Origin: Megasphaera stantonii
Lineage (GTDB): Bacteria; Bacillota; Negativicutes; Veillonellales; Megasphaeraceae
Direction: 5' to 3'
Assembly (NCBI RefSeq): GCF_003367905.1
Contig: NZ_CP029462.1
Span: forward strand, 62,001 to 126,000
Length of the DNA: 64,000 nucleotides
This document shows positions 44,402 to 51,590 of the stretch, piece after piece. Made by a program: the position numbers and the translations under genes. The notes beneath the pieces are model-generated. The model saw only the letters and a list, made by a program, of their open reading frames with translations. It did not search any database and was not told where the DNA came from. How positions within the stretch are numbered: position 1 is the stretch's first letter; each line of letters begins with the position of its first letter.

Positions 44402-44658
44402 CTGCATATATACTGCAAATAATTTGCAAGTATCATCATTCTAAAATGAAGATATCTCCTTATGAAAGACAGGGCATGAACCTATGGCAGAGCTTTTCAA
44501 AATACGGACAAAACCGATAAGGTCAGGAAGATAGTAGTTCAACGCCGAAAAAATAAATGCCTTTCCAGCTCAAGGGGAGCTGGGCCTCGTAAAATCCGTT
44601 GACTTTTACTTAGGGATGCAGTATATATAAAGAGGGGAGAAATCGCTTGTTTTAGCGG
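44402..44658. other. Non-coding AT-rich region between the IS element and the RHH gene
   Basis: No conserved gene. It holds a 24-codon ATG frame at 44446-44520 without a ribosome site, and a CCAGCTC/GAGCTGG hairpin at 44565-44583. Some pieces look riboswitch-like (GGGCATGAACC, AGCTT), but I could not match a known class. It may be the structured leader of the ribbon-helix-helix gene or a decayed remnant. Confidence 0.4.
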
Positions 44659-44708
44659 TTTATTTAATCTAATCTATATTAATTTATGTTTATTTAGGTT
44701 TATTTAGG
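44659..44708 (+). repeat. Helically phased TTTATTTA repeats upstream of the RHH gene
   Basis: TTTATTTAGG occurs in perfect tandem at 44689-44698 and 44699-44708, with a related TTTATTTAAT at 44659-44668; start points are 30 and 10 bp apart. This is the arrangement expected for ribbon-helix-helix operators and suggests autoregulation of the gene at 44737. Confidence 0.6.
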
Positions 44709-44736
44709 CTAAAAAATAGAAAAGGAGAAATGAAAT

Positions 44737-44988
44737 ATGCAATTTGAAGAGGTTCCAAAAAGAAAAAGGATCATTGACTTTTTCCCCGAAGAAAAGGAAG
44801 TGCCTCAAAAAAAGAAGAGAGGCGCCGCTAAAAAAGACGATGAGAAAAAGAAACGCCATCGAATTTCTACCTATTTGACAGATAAGCAATATAAGCAATT
44901 TATGGCGTACTGCGAAGACCAAGATCTATCTCCGGCCGAAGCCGTCAGGATGGCCATTCGCGAAACGATTGGCAAGGTCAATAAATAG
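44737..44988 (+). CDS. Small ribbon-helix-helix (CopG/MetJ-like) protein
   Basis: 83 residues with AAAAGGAG at 44719-44726. The N-terminal 45 residues are highly charged (KRKRIIDFFPEEKEVPQKKKRGAAKKDDEKKKRHR) and probably disordered. The C-terminal 40 residues, RISTYLTDKQYKQFMAYCEDQDLSPAEAVRMAIRETIGKVNK, have the RHH pattern of one beta strand and two helices. Such proteins repress their own promoters or serve plasmid copy number and toxin-antitoxin systems. No toxin or replication gene is adjacent, so it is an orphan regulator, possibly left from a mobile element. Phased repeats lie just upstream. Confidence 0.75.
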   Translation: MQFEEVPKRKRIIDFFPEEKEVPQKKKRGAAKKDDEKKKRHRISTYLTDKQYKQFMAYCEDQDLSPAEAVRMAIRETIGKVNK

Positions 44989-45795
44989 ATTGTTATTCTC
45001 AATTTATAAAATTCACACCAGCAGCCAGCTGTAAAACCAATTCTGATATAGTTTGTCGGGCTTATAGATATATTGCCGTTTCACGAAACAACTGAAATAA
45101 GTTTTAGTAAAATTTACAGATATGCATGTAAATCCGTATGGAATTACATGTTTATATAGGATAATTGCCGCGCATATGCTGTATGCCAGGACTGAGGACT
45201 AATCACGGCAGCCAAAATATATGGTATGGATGTATTAGAAAAAAAATTTAGAAGGGTAATCATCCCGGGATATTGCTTCATGTATTGCTGCATAAATTTA
45301 TTGCTGGTATACATTATAGCAATCAGGACATCGACGGCCGTATCGGGGGATATATTTAGTTCCGATAACGTTAAATTATCGGAACTAAATAAAAAGAGAA
45401 AAATCTGGTGATTTACGGTTCCTTTGGCAGCTTATTAGCTTGTTCGATCCTGCCTCTGTCTTTATACGTACGCAGCGCCCCACATTTACTGTCATTCTTT
45501 CATTGGCTAGTATATAGACAAGTTGTGTTGTATTGCAAATCGTATATATGCAGAATGCTGCGCGGCAGATTAAAGCTTTTAGCTGGTTATGATATTTCTC
45601 TCATACCAGTGCTGTGCTGATTTGTACTTCTGCAAAATTTTCTTTGCAATTTTCCGCAGACTATCTTCATATTTTGGCTTTTAAGCCCCGTTTTAAACCT
45701 TCTATATGGTTTTTATATGGCTTTGCCGTTTTTGCGCTTAAAAACGCTTTTTTGAAAGGCAAATTTAATAGGTTCAGCTGATAATTTCATAAGTA
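44989..45795. other. Long AT-rich region without a supported gene
   Basis: About 0.8 kb. Two open frames are present (45226-45411, 61 codons, with one hydrophobic stretch; 45408-45620, 70 codons), but neither has a ribosome-binding site, family resemblance or typical codon use, and I do not call them. The notable content is the inverted repeat at 45354-45390. No tRNA or known RNA motif was recognised. This looks like decayed horizontally acquired DNA. Confidence 0.5.
45354..45390. repeat. Perfect inverted repeat, 15-bp arms, 7-bp spacer
   Basis: ATTTAGTTCCGATAA at 45354-45368 and its exact complement TTATCGGAACTAAAT at 45376-45390 flank CGTTAAA. Neither side has a T run, so it is not a terminator. 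The symmetry and length fit an operator or a recombinase-binding site. The arms share the pattern TTCnnGATAA (1-bp length difference) with the palindrome at 49264-49285. Confidence 0.8.
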
Positions 45796-45836
45796 AAGAC
45801 CGAAGCCTTCTCATGAGAGAAACGCTTCGGTCTTTT
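45796..45836. terminator. Terminator of the SLH porin gene
   Basis: AAGACCGAAGC at 45796-45806 pairs with GCTTCGGTCTT at 45824-45834. A T run follows on both strands (stronger on plus), and the porin gene stop is 34 bp away on the minus strand. Confidence 0.8.
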
Positions 45837-45868
45837 GTAATCAGGTGATTTTTTTTGTTGTTCAGCAA

Positions 45869-47206
45869 TTAGAAAGTAAATACGAACTGTGCCCGTGTCT
45901 GTTCTTCCGGATCGGAATCAGGACCATCTTTCGTCTGGCTGCCAAAGGACTGCATAACGCTGAACATAGCGTTTTTAGCGAATACGTAGTCGATGCCGGC
46001 ACCCCAGGATTTGATATTATCCATCTGGCCAAAGCGCCAGCTGTTCGTGGAGCCGCCTAAGAATGCGCCTTCTTCAGCATCGAGGTATTCAACCCAGAGA
46101 TCCCAGGACTTCGGAGTTGCCATGCTGGTTTTGCCGTATGTAACGCGGCCAATCCATACGTTGGCATTGTCATCGCCATTATCATTTTTTTCGCCGTTGA
46201 CGAAGTTTACGTTTTCATAGTTAGCAAGGACGTTCCATTTGGAGCCGAAGTTTACGCTGGTATATGCGCCCCAAAGGTCATCGGCAAAGAAGTCGCCGCC
46301 TTCGACAGCCGAATTGCCGCCGCCGACGAAGTTATTGTAATAGACGCCTACAGCCGTATTGTTGCCGAAGAATCCTTCGACTTCGCCATATGCCGTTTTT
46401 ACGCCTTCCATTTCAACTTCTTCGCCGTCCCATTTTTCCAAGCCGCCGGCGATATCGCCTTCTTTAAATTTACCATAGCCGCCTGTTACAGCAAATTTGC
46501 CGTTGTTAAACTGCAGCTGAGCGCGGTCGAATACATCGCCGTACTGGTAGCCATAAGAACGGGGGCCGCCGAGAATGTATGCAGAAGTACGGCCGGCGCT
46601 GACTTTCCAGTTGGAACCGAAGGCGTAGTCTACATTGATGATGTCGGCAAACACATCGTTGCTTCCGTCATGAGCCTGACCGTTAGCGCCAAAGTTCTGA
46701 TTGTCTGTGCTGAGACCGACCGTAGCCGTTACGCGGTCGTTAACCTGGGCCGTGCCGCGGAGGCGAATACGGTAATCCCAGGAGTTGTCGTCTTCTTTAG
46801 ATTTATTGTCGTTCTGATAACGGTAACGAAGACGAGCGTCGCCAGTAAACTTAATATTGCCGACTTTATTTTCCAAGTTCGATACGCGGACACCGAGATT
46901 GTTCAATTCATCAGCATATTCGTCAGCTAATTTGTTGATCAGGGCGCGCTGTTCTACCGTAGCGCGATCCATGTGAGCCATGGCTTTAGCTACCATTTCA
47001 GCAGCTTCGTAACGAGTAATGTTGCGGTTACCTTCGAAATATTTGCCGTCTACGCCCTGAACAATGCCCGAGTCGGCCAGTTCTACAACGGATTTGTAGG
47101 CCCAGCTGTCGGTCGGTACGTCTACAAACGGGTTGGCTGCAAACGCGCACGTTGCGCCTACAGCCATCGTTGCTGCTAATGCTGCTAATACTTTTGCTTT
47201 CATCAT
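45869..47206 (-). CDS. Outer-membrane porin with N-terminal SLH domain (OmpM-like)
   Basis: 445 residues. Signal peptide MMKAKVLAALAATMAVGATCAFA, then an S-layer-homology domain (NPFVDVPTDSWAYKSVVELADSGIVQGVDGKYFEGNRNITRYEAAEMVAKAM, about 24-76). A coiled-coil linker follows (VEQRALINKLADEYADELNNLGVRVSNLENKVG), then a beta-barrel of alternating polar/aromatic strands ending in the C-terminal Phe of VFTF. In Negativicutes these proteins tether the outer membrane to polyamine-modified peptidoglycan through the SLH domain and form pores. Strong promoter and long leader indicate high expression. Confidence 0.95.
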   Translation of the reverse strand: MMKAKVLAALAATMAVGATCAFAANPFVDVPTDSWAYKSVVELADSGIVQGVDGKYFEGNRNITRYEAAEMVAKAMAHMDRATVEQRALINKLADEYADELNNLGVRVSNLENKVGNIKFTGDARLRYRYQNDNKSKEDDNSWDYRIRLRGTAQVNDRVTATVGLSTDNQNFGANGQAHDGSNDVFADIINVDYAFGSNWKVSAGRTSAYILGGPRSYGYQYGDVFDRAQLQFNNGKFAVTGGYGKFKEGDIAGGLEKWDGEEVEMEGVKTAYGEVEGFFGNNTAVGVYYNNFVGGGNSAVEGGDFFADDLWGAYTSVNFGSKWNVLANYENVNFVNGEKNDNGDDNANVWIGRVTYGKTSMATPKSWDLWVEYLDAEEGAFLGGSTNSWRFGQMDNIKSWGAGIDYVFAKNAMFSVMQSFGSQTKDGPDSDPEEQTRAQFVFTF

Positions 47207-47399
47207 TAACTACCTCTCTTCTTGAATAAAATAGAAAACATCTTGCTTTGTTACAGGCAGATAGTCTATTTTCTCAAAGAGCATTTGGCGAGTCTCCCTA
47301 GTTTCCTCTCTTTTGCTGCGTTGAGAAATTCACATAGTCTATCTTAATTTCGTTGTGCCTGCGGCACTGGTTTCGATGCCGCACCTCAACTTGATGTTC
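47207..47399 (-). other. Long structured 5' leader of the porin gene
   Basis: About 190 nt lie between the promoter at 47400-47429 and the start codon. On the minus strand GTGCGGCA and TGCCGCA(GGCAC) form a stable hairpin near 47360-47385. No known riboswitch is recognised; post-transcriptional control of the porin mRNA is possible. Confidence 0.45.
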
Positions 47400-47429
47400 A
47401 TTGTACAGTATAATATATTCTAATGTCAA
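47400..47429 (-). promoter_or_regulatory. Promoter of the SLH porin gene
   Basis: Read on the minus strand, TTGACA (47424-47429) and TACAAT (47400-47405) are 18 bp apart. Confidence 0.75.
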
Positions 47430-47688
47430 TAAAGGCTTGCTTTGTAATTTATTAAACTTATATAGTTATAACAAATAATTATATTATGTGTTATTTGTTA
47501 ATTATTTTCTAGTAAAAATAAAGATATTTCAAAATAATTATGATGTATTTTCGAGATATTTATAAAGTATTTAAGAATAGCGAGAAACCCAATTCTATTT
47601 CCTGCGTCGATATCTGACAATTCATCCTTGTACTTACTCAATTATTTAATAATATATAATTATATATTATTAGGTGATGGCATAAAAC
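47430..47688. other. Very AT-rich intergenic region with a 26-bp palindrome
   Basis: No gene or RNA is recognised in these 260 bp. A perfect 26-bp A/T-only palindrome at 47647-47672 (TAATAATATATAA and its complement) could extrude as a cruciform. The rest could serve as an UP element for the porin promoter. Confidence 0.5.
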
Positions 47689-47730
47689 AAACGACCCTTT
47701 TCTGCTGATTCCAGCGAAAAAGGGTCGTTT
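47689..47730 (-). terminator. Terminator of the hydrogenase-like gene
   Basis: AAACGACCCTTTT pairs with AAAAGGGTCGTTT across a short loop; on the minus strand a T-rich stretch follows. The gene's stop is 49 bp upstream of it. Confidence 0.82.
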
Positions 47731-47778
47731 ATGCGTATGTTTTTTTAGTCAGCCCTATTCAATAACCGCTATGTGTCA

Positions 47779-49017
47779 TTACGTATCCATATCCCGATCA
47801 TACAGGCGACTGTTCTCTAAAAATTCTTCGACTGTTGAAAAGCCCAATTCCTTCAGCAGCTCGATGACATAAGGATTCTCTGCCGGCGTTTTATACAGAG
47901 CTTCCTTTCCATAAGCCTGGACCTGCTTTTTGCCTTCTTCTTTAGAAATAATAGCTCGCGGGCCGCCGACACAGCCGCCCTTACAGCCCATTCCTTCGAA
48001 GAAATTGCCGCCGTGGTTTCCTGCCAGAATATCGTTGATCATGGCTTTACATTCCGGCACGCCATCGGCGCGACGGGTCTGAATGGTCACGCTGCGGTGC
48101 GGATTTAGTTGCCCTACCATTCGGGAAACGGCTTCCGATACGCCGCCGGCATAGGCGTATCCGATTCCCGCTTCAGATGCATGAGGAACCTTGTCCTCTG
48201 GCAGAGACGCCAGATCTATGTTGGAAACGGAAAATAAATCGGACAATTCCTGATAGGTCAGTACGTAATCAATAGCGCCAACTAAATCTGACTCTTTCTT
48301 TTCTGCCTTTTTAGCCAGGCAGGGGCCGATAAAGACGGTTTTCGCCGTCGGATGCAGCCTTTTAACCGTGCGGCCGCCGGCAATCATAGGCGACACTGAG
48401 CCGGGAACGTTAGGAAGCAGCTGATGATATAATTTTTTTATCATGGCAATCCACATAGGACAGCAGCAGCTCGTCAGCTGGAATTGGGTTTCGTCGCGGA
48501 TATTTTTGTCAAATTCCAGCGCTTCTTTTAACGTCAGGATATCGGCAAACACGGCCACTTCCAGCATTCCCGTGAACCCAAGGCATTTTAAAGCGGTGCG
48601 CAGCTTGCCCATCGTTACATCCTTTCCGAATTGGCCCGATATGGCCGGCGCAACCAGCGCATAGACCGGTCCGTCATATTCGCGCAGTTCTTGAACGACG
48701 GGGATGATTTCTTTACTTGTTTTCAGCGCATCTAATTTGCAGGCGTCGACGCAAGCCTGACAGCCTACACATTTTTCATCGTCAATCACAACGCCCTCGT
48801 CTCCGAGCGCTACAGCGTCCCACTCGCAGGCGGTCTGACAATCCCTTGGGCTGTCTGGCGGACAGAGACAAGGCTTCACGCGCCAAATCAGCGGCTTGTC
48901 CTCAGGATGGATCAGGCAACCGATCAGTTTCGGGTCTGCATCGCCGCCGACTGCTAAGGGTTTGCCGTCGGCCCCTTGTTTCAGCAAGTGCCAGTATAGT
49001 TCTTCTAACGTCTGCAT
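47779..49017 (-). CDS. [FeFe]-hydrogenase-like protein with two N-terminal [4Fe-4S] sites
   Basis: ATG at 49017 (412 residues) is preferred over TTG 49023 because AAGGAGG at 49024-49030 is then spaced by 6 bp. N-terminal cysteines CLCPPDSPRDCQTACEWDAV and CVGCQACVDACKLDAL bind two 4Fe-4S clusters. The H-cluster motifs are L1 TSCCCPMWIAM, L2 GPCLAKKAE and L3 EGMGCKGGCVGGP: the cluster-binding cysteines are present but L2 has Gly in place of the Met of MPC and L1 an extra Cys. It therefore differs from prototypical group A enzymes. No maturase genes are adjacent. Proton reduction, CO2-linked electron transfer or redox sensing are possible. Confidence 0.85.
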   Translation of the reverse strand: MQTLEELYWHLLKQGADGKPLAVGGDADPKLIGCLIHPEDKPLIWRVKPCLCPPDSPRDCQTACEWDAVALGDEGVVIDDEKCVGCQACVDACKLDALKTSKEIIPVVQELREYDGPVYALVAPAISGQFGKDVTMGKLRTALKCLGFTGMLEVAVFADILTLKEALEFDKNIRDETQFQLTSCCCPMWIAMIKKLYHQLLPNVPGSVSPMIAGGRTVKRLHPTAKTVFIGPCLAKKAEKKESDLVGAIDYVLTYQELSDLFSVSNIDLASLPEDKVPHASEAGIGYAYAGGVSEAVSRMVGQLNPHRSVTIQTRRADGVPECKAMINDILAGNHGGNFFEGMGCKGGCVGGPRAIISKEEGKKQVQAYGKEALYKTPAENPYVIELLKELGFSTVEEFLENSRLYDRDMDT

Positions 49018-49201
49018 AGTCAACCTCCTTATAGCTCACAGTCAAGCATAATCTATTTTTATGTATATCATAGCAAATTTTATTGATATTGGCATCTGTT
49101 TTTTATATTTTCTTCGTATATATTCCGGCGTCGCCATGATAGCTCTATTCGTATGAACATGATACAAAATGTTTGTTCGGCTAGAAAGAAATACATCGTC
49201 C

Positions 49202-49213
49202 AAACAAATGTTT
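49202..49213. promoter_or_regulatory. LexA-box-like site upstream of the tyrosine recombinase
   Basis: AAACAAATGTTT matches the GAACnnnnGTTC consensus at 6 of 8 positions and is identical over 12 bp to the outermost site of the lexA/yneA region (50680-50691). A partial site (AAATGTTTGTTC) lies at 49168-49179. Confidence 0.4.
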
Positions 49214-49263
49214 ACAGAAGAAGCCCTTCGGGCCGCCGTTCATATGTTTGACTTTTCTATTAT

Positions 49264-49285
49264 TTCATGATAAGGTTATCATGAA
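49264..49285. repeat. 22-bp near-perfect palindrome directly upstream of the recombinase
   Basis: TTCATGATAA at 49264-49273 and TTATCATGAA at 49276-49285 are exact complements around GG. It ends 18 bp before the ribosome-binding site. Candidate operator or recombination core site. Confidence 0.7.
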
Positions 49286-49318
49286 CCTGTATATTTCATG
49301 CAAAGGAGGACTGCGGCT

Positions 49319-50305
49319 TTGAAAAAAGAATTGAAGCATTTCTACATTGGCCGGGCCGACATCATCGCCAATAATGATAAGCTGACCGATAAAGCGCGGC
49401 AAAGCATTTACACGGCGCGGGCCGACAATACGATCGACGCCTATGAGTCGGACTGGAATGATTTCTGCGATTGGTGCGAATATCATCAGCTGTCGTCCTT
49501 CCCTGCCCAGCCGGAGACGATCGTCAACTATATCAACGATTTAGCCGACAATGCCAAGGCCAATACAGTCGCCCGGCGTATCAGCGCCCTGACGGAAAAT
49601 TTCGATGCCGCCGGCATAAAGGATAATCCCTGCCGATTCCCTATCGTCCGAAACGCCCTGCGCGGTATCAAGCGCATGAAAGGTACGATACAGCGCGGCA
49701 AGCTGCCGATTTTATTTGACGATATCAAGGAAATGCTGACCTATCTCGAAGGAGATGAATTGCAGCAGGCCCGCGATAAGGCCATCTTGCTTATCGGATT
49801 TTACGGAGCTATGCGCCGCTCAGAAATCGCCAATCTGGAAGTAGACGACTTGCAGTTTACCCGCCTTGGGCTCCTGCTTACACTGCGCAAATCCAAGACC
49901 GACCAGTTTGACCGCGGCCAGATGATCGCCATTCCCCTGGTACAGGATGAAGAAATCTGCGCCGTACGTGCTTTAAAGCATTGGCTGAAGCTCAGCGGCA
50001 TCTCGTCGGGTCCCGTATTCCGGGGCTTTACGCGCAATCATACAATCCGCAAGACGAAGATCTCCGATAAAACCATCGCTCTCATCGTCAAGCATTATGT
50101 CGGACTCATGGGCATGGACCCGAAGGATTACGGAGCTCACAGCCTGCGGCACGGTTTTGCCACGTCGGCAGCCCAGCACCAGGTCGATGAACGGCAAATC
50201 ATGAGACAAACCCGTCATAAATCGCAGGCTATCGTGCGGCGGTATATTGACGAAGCAGACCGGCTCATCGACAATCCCATTTTCAAGATAACGGAAACTA
50301 AGTGA
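49319..50305 (+). CDS. Tyrosine-type site-specific recombinase/integrase
   Basis: TTG 49319 (328 residues) is chosen because AAGGAGGA at 49303-49310 is 8 bp away; ATG 49298 would overlap that site. A SAM-like core-binding domain (about 30-125, NTIDAYESDWNDFCDWCEYHQL) precedes the catalytic domain with Arg166 (FYGAMRRSEIANL), Lys in KSKTDQFDRG, His274-x-x-Arg277 (HSLRHGFATSA), His300 and the nucleophile Tyr309 (IVRRYIDEADR). It is complete, with no phage or conjugation genes around it. It could be a chromosomal invertase or an orphan integrase. Confidence 0.92.
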   Translation: MKKELKHFYIGRADIIANNDKLTDKARQSIYTARADNTIDAYESDWNDFCDWCEYHQLSSFPAQPETIVNYINDLADNAKANTVARRISALTENFDAAGIKDNPCRFPIVRNALRGIKRMKGTIQRGKLPILFDDIKEMLTYLEGDELQQARDKAILLIGFYGAMRRSEIANLEVDDLQFTRLGLLLTLRKSKTDQFDRGQMIAIPLVQDEEICAVRALKHWLKLSGISSGPVFRGFTRNHTIRKTKISDKTIALIVKHYVGLMGMDPKDYGAHSLRHGFATSAAQHQVDERQIMRQTRHKSQAIVRRYIDEADRLIDNPIFKITETK

Positions 50306-50309
50306 CCAT

Positions 50310-50350
50310 ACATACAAAAGAGCGGCGAATAAAGCCGCTCTTTTGTATGT
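50310..50350. terminator. Bidirectional terminator between the recombinase and yneA-like genes
   Basis: ACATACAAAAGAGCGGC at 50310-50326 pairs perfectly with GCCGCTCTTTTGTATGT at 50334-50350; T runs on both strands. Confidence 0.9.
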
Positions 50351-50361
50351 ATTCCTTGGCC

Positions 50362-50655
50362 TCAGTCGTCTCCAGACGGAACGGGGACGTTGAGAATTTG
50401 TCCGGGATAGATATCCTGCGTATCTGATAAATGGTTCGTTTCCATAATATCGCTGACGACGTAGCGAATATCCGTTTCGTCGTTCGTACTGCGAGAAGCG
50501 ATTTCCCACACGGTATCGCCTTTCTCCACGCGAACCGGCGTATATTCTGTTTCTCCGCGATATACCCAGCCCAGCTGAGTGCTGGCGATGGCCAGCAGTC
50601 CGAGAAGCAATATATAGCCAAACAGGCGCTGTCTAATATTCTTTTTCTTTTTCAT
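50362..50655 (-). CDS. LysM-domain membrane protein, YneA-like cell division suppressor
   Basis: 97 residues: a basic N-terminus (MKKKKNIRQR), one membrane helix at about 12-30 (LFGYILLLGLLAIASTQLGW), and a single LysM domain (RVEKGDTVWEIASRSTNDETDIRYVVSDIMETNHLSDTQDIYPGQILNVP, about 42-91) facing the wall. The architecture and the divergent position next to lexA match Bacillus YneA, which halts cell division during the SOS response. The near-consensus promoter is embedded in LexA boxes. The name is by architecture and synteny, as the sequence itself is short. Confidence 0.82.
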   Translation of the reverse strand: MKKKKNIRQRLFGYILLLGLLAIASTQLGWVYRGETEYTPVRVEKGDTVWEIASRSTNDETDIRYVVSDIMETNHLSDTQDIYPGQILNVPVPSGDD

Positions 50656-50679
50656 ATGGCGTCACTCCTATGCATGCAA

Positions 50680-50808
50680 AAACAAATGTTTTTACAAACG
50701 TTCGTTCGTCGATGGTTATATTATATCGCCAAACAGTTGTTCTTGTCAAGATAATTATGGAACAATTGTTCTAAATCATTCTGTTGAAACGGGCTTGAAC
50801 AAACGTTT
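50680..50808. promoter_or_regulatory. Row of LexA boxes between the yneA-like gene and lexA
   Basis: Sites resembling GAACnnnnGTTC: 50680-50691 (6 of 8), 50696-50707 (7 of 8), 50731-50742 (7 of 8), 50760-50771 (8 of 8, GAACAATTGTTC) and 50797-50808 (7 of 8). The third sits between the -35 and -10 of the yneA-like promoter and the last overlaps the lexA -35, as expected for LexA repression and autorepression. Confidence 0.85.
50720..50749 (-). promoter_or_regulatory. Promoter of the yneA-like gene
   Basis: On the minus strand TTGACA (50744-50749) and TATAAT (50720-50725), 18 bp apart: both consensus hexamers, with a LexA box in the spacer. Confidence 0.85.
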
Positions 50809-50823
50809 GAATTACGGTATAAT
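50795..50823 (+). promoter_or_regulatory. lexA: Promoter of lexA
   Basis: TTGAAC at 50795-50800 and TATAAT at 50818-50823 with 17-bp spacing; the -35 overlaps the LexA box at 50797-50808. Confidence 0.8.
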
Positions 50824-50853
50824 ATAGACAAACTACTCTGGAGTGATGAAACC

Positions 50854-51474
50854 ATGCTGATGAATGATAAAATGCTGACGACGCGTCAAAAACAAATTTT
50901 GGAATATATTCGGGAATGCGTGCATAAATTTGGCTATCCCCCGTCGGTACGGGAAATCTGCAAGGAAGTCGGATTGAGTTCTACGTCTACGGTCCACGGG
51001 TATTTAAACCGCTTGGAAGAACAGGGCTTTATTCGCCGCGACCCTTCCAAGAACCGGACGATCGAGCTTCTCGACGAAGGCTCCTGGCGTTCTAAAAAGA
51101 TCATCCCCCTGCCGCTCGTAGGCCAGGTTCGGGCCGGCGCGCCGGTTTTGGCAGAAGAATGCGTAGAAGACGTATATCCCTTTTCCGCAGAATTTATCGG
51201 CAGCGACGAAGATTGCTTCTTATTGACGGTAAAGGGCGACAGTATGAAAAACGCCGGCATTTTTGAAGGCGATGTTCTCGTCGTACGCCAGCAGCACACG
51301 GCAGAAAACGGCGAAATCGTCGTAGCCCTTTTGGACGATGAAGCTACGGTCAAGCGGTATTTCCGCGAAGCCGACGCCATTCGCCTGCAGCCGGAAAACG
51401 ACGACTATGCGCCAATTTATACGCAGAACTGCACGATTTTGGGAAAAGTAACGGGCTTATTCCGTAAATACTAG
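50854..51474 (+). CDS. lexA: SOS transcriptional repressor LexA
   Basis: 206 residues. N-terminal winged helix-turn-helix (LTTRQKQILEYIRECVHKFGYPPSVREICKEVGLSSTSTVHGYLNRLEEQGFIRR). C-terminal latent protease with the Ala94-Gly95 cleavage bond in VRAGAPVL, the catalytic Ser130 (GDSMKNAGI) and Lys167 (ATVKRYF). RecA filaments trigger self-cleavage and derepress the SOS regulon. ATG 50854 is preceded by CTGGAGTGATG; ATG 50860 is an alternative. It is autoregulated through the box on its own -35. Confidence 0.98.
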   Translation: MLMNDKMLTTRQKQILEYIRECVHKFGYPPSVREICKEVGLSSTSTVHGYLNRLEEQGFIRRDPSKNRTIELLDEGSWRSKKIIPLPLVGQVRAGAPVLAEECVEDVYPFSAEFIGSDEDCFLLTVKGDSMKNAGIFEGDVLVVRQQHTAENGEIVVALLDDEATVKRYFREADAIRLQPENDDYAPIYTQNCTILGKVTGLFRKY

Positions 51475-51526
51475 GGAAGGCGTTTTTTTCCTGATTACAT
51501 ACTCACTTTTAATATCCTAAAAAATT

Positions 51527-51580
51527 ACATCCCCGCTTTACAGCAGAAATCTTCTGTCGTAAAGCGGGGATGTATTTTGT
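51527..51580. terminator. Bidirectional terminator between lexA and the MFS gene
   Basis: ACATCCCCGCTTTAC with AGCAGAA pairs with TTCTGT and GTAAAGCGGGGATGT; A/T runs on both sides. Confidence 0.88.
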
Positions 51581-51590
51581 CCTGATATTC

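Larger units (their letters stand above)
49018..49318. other. Divergent regulatory region between the hydrogenase-like and recombinase genes
   Basis: About 300 bp. It contains an extended -10 for the hydrogenase gene on the minus strand (TGCTATGAT; -10 at 49067-49072), a LexA-box-like site at 49202-49213 and a 22-bp palindrome at 49264-49285. No gene is seen. Confidence 0.55.

Noticed and set aside
44460-44600. c-di-GMP (GEMM) riboswitch
   Set aside because: Only short pieces (GGGCA..AACC, AGC) agree; the second conserved stem and tetraloop receptor are missing.
45354-45390. Inverted repeat as a rho-independent terminator or dif site
   Set aside because: There is no T run on either strand. 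dif sites have 11-bp asymmetric arms with a 6-bp spacer, whereas here the arms are fully symmetric over 15 bp with a 7-bp spacer.
45226-45620. Two small overlapping open frames of 61 and 70 codons
   Set aside because: No ribosome-binding sites, no similarity that I recognise, and the first crosses the large inverted repeat; kept as non-coding.
49319-50305. Prophage or integrative element around the recombinase
   Set aside because: No phage, relaxase or excisionase genes and no tRNA attachment site are nearby; flanking genes are host-like.
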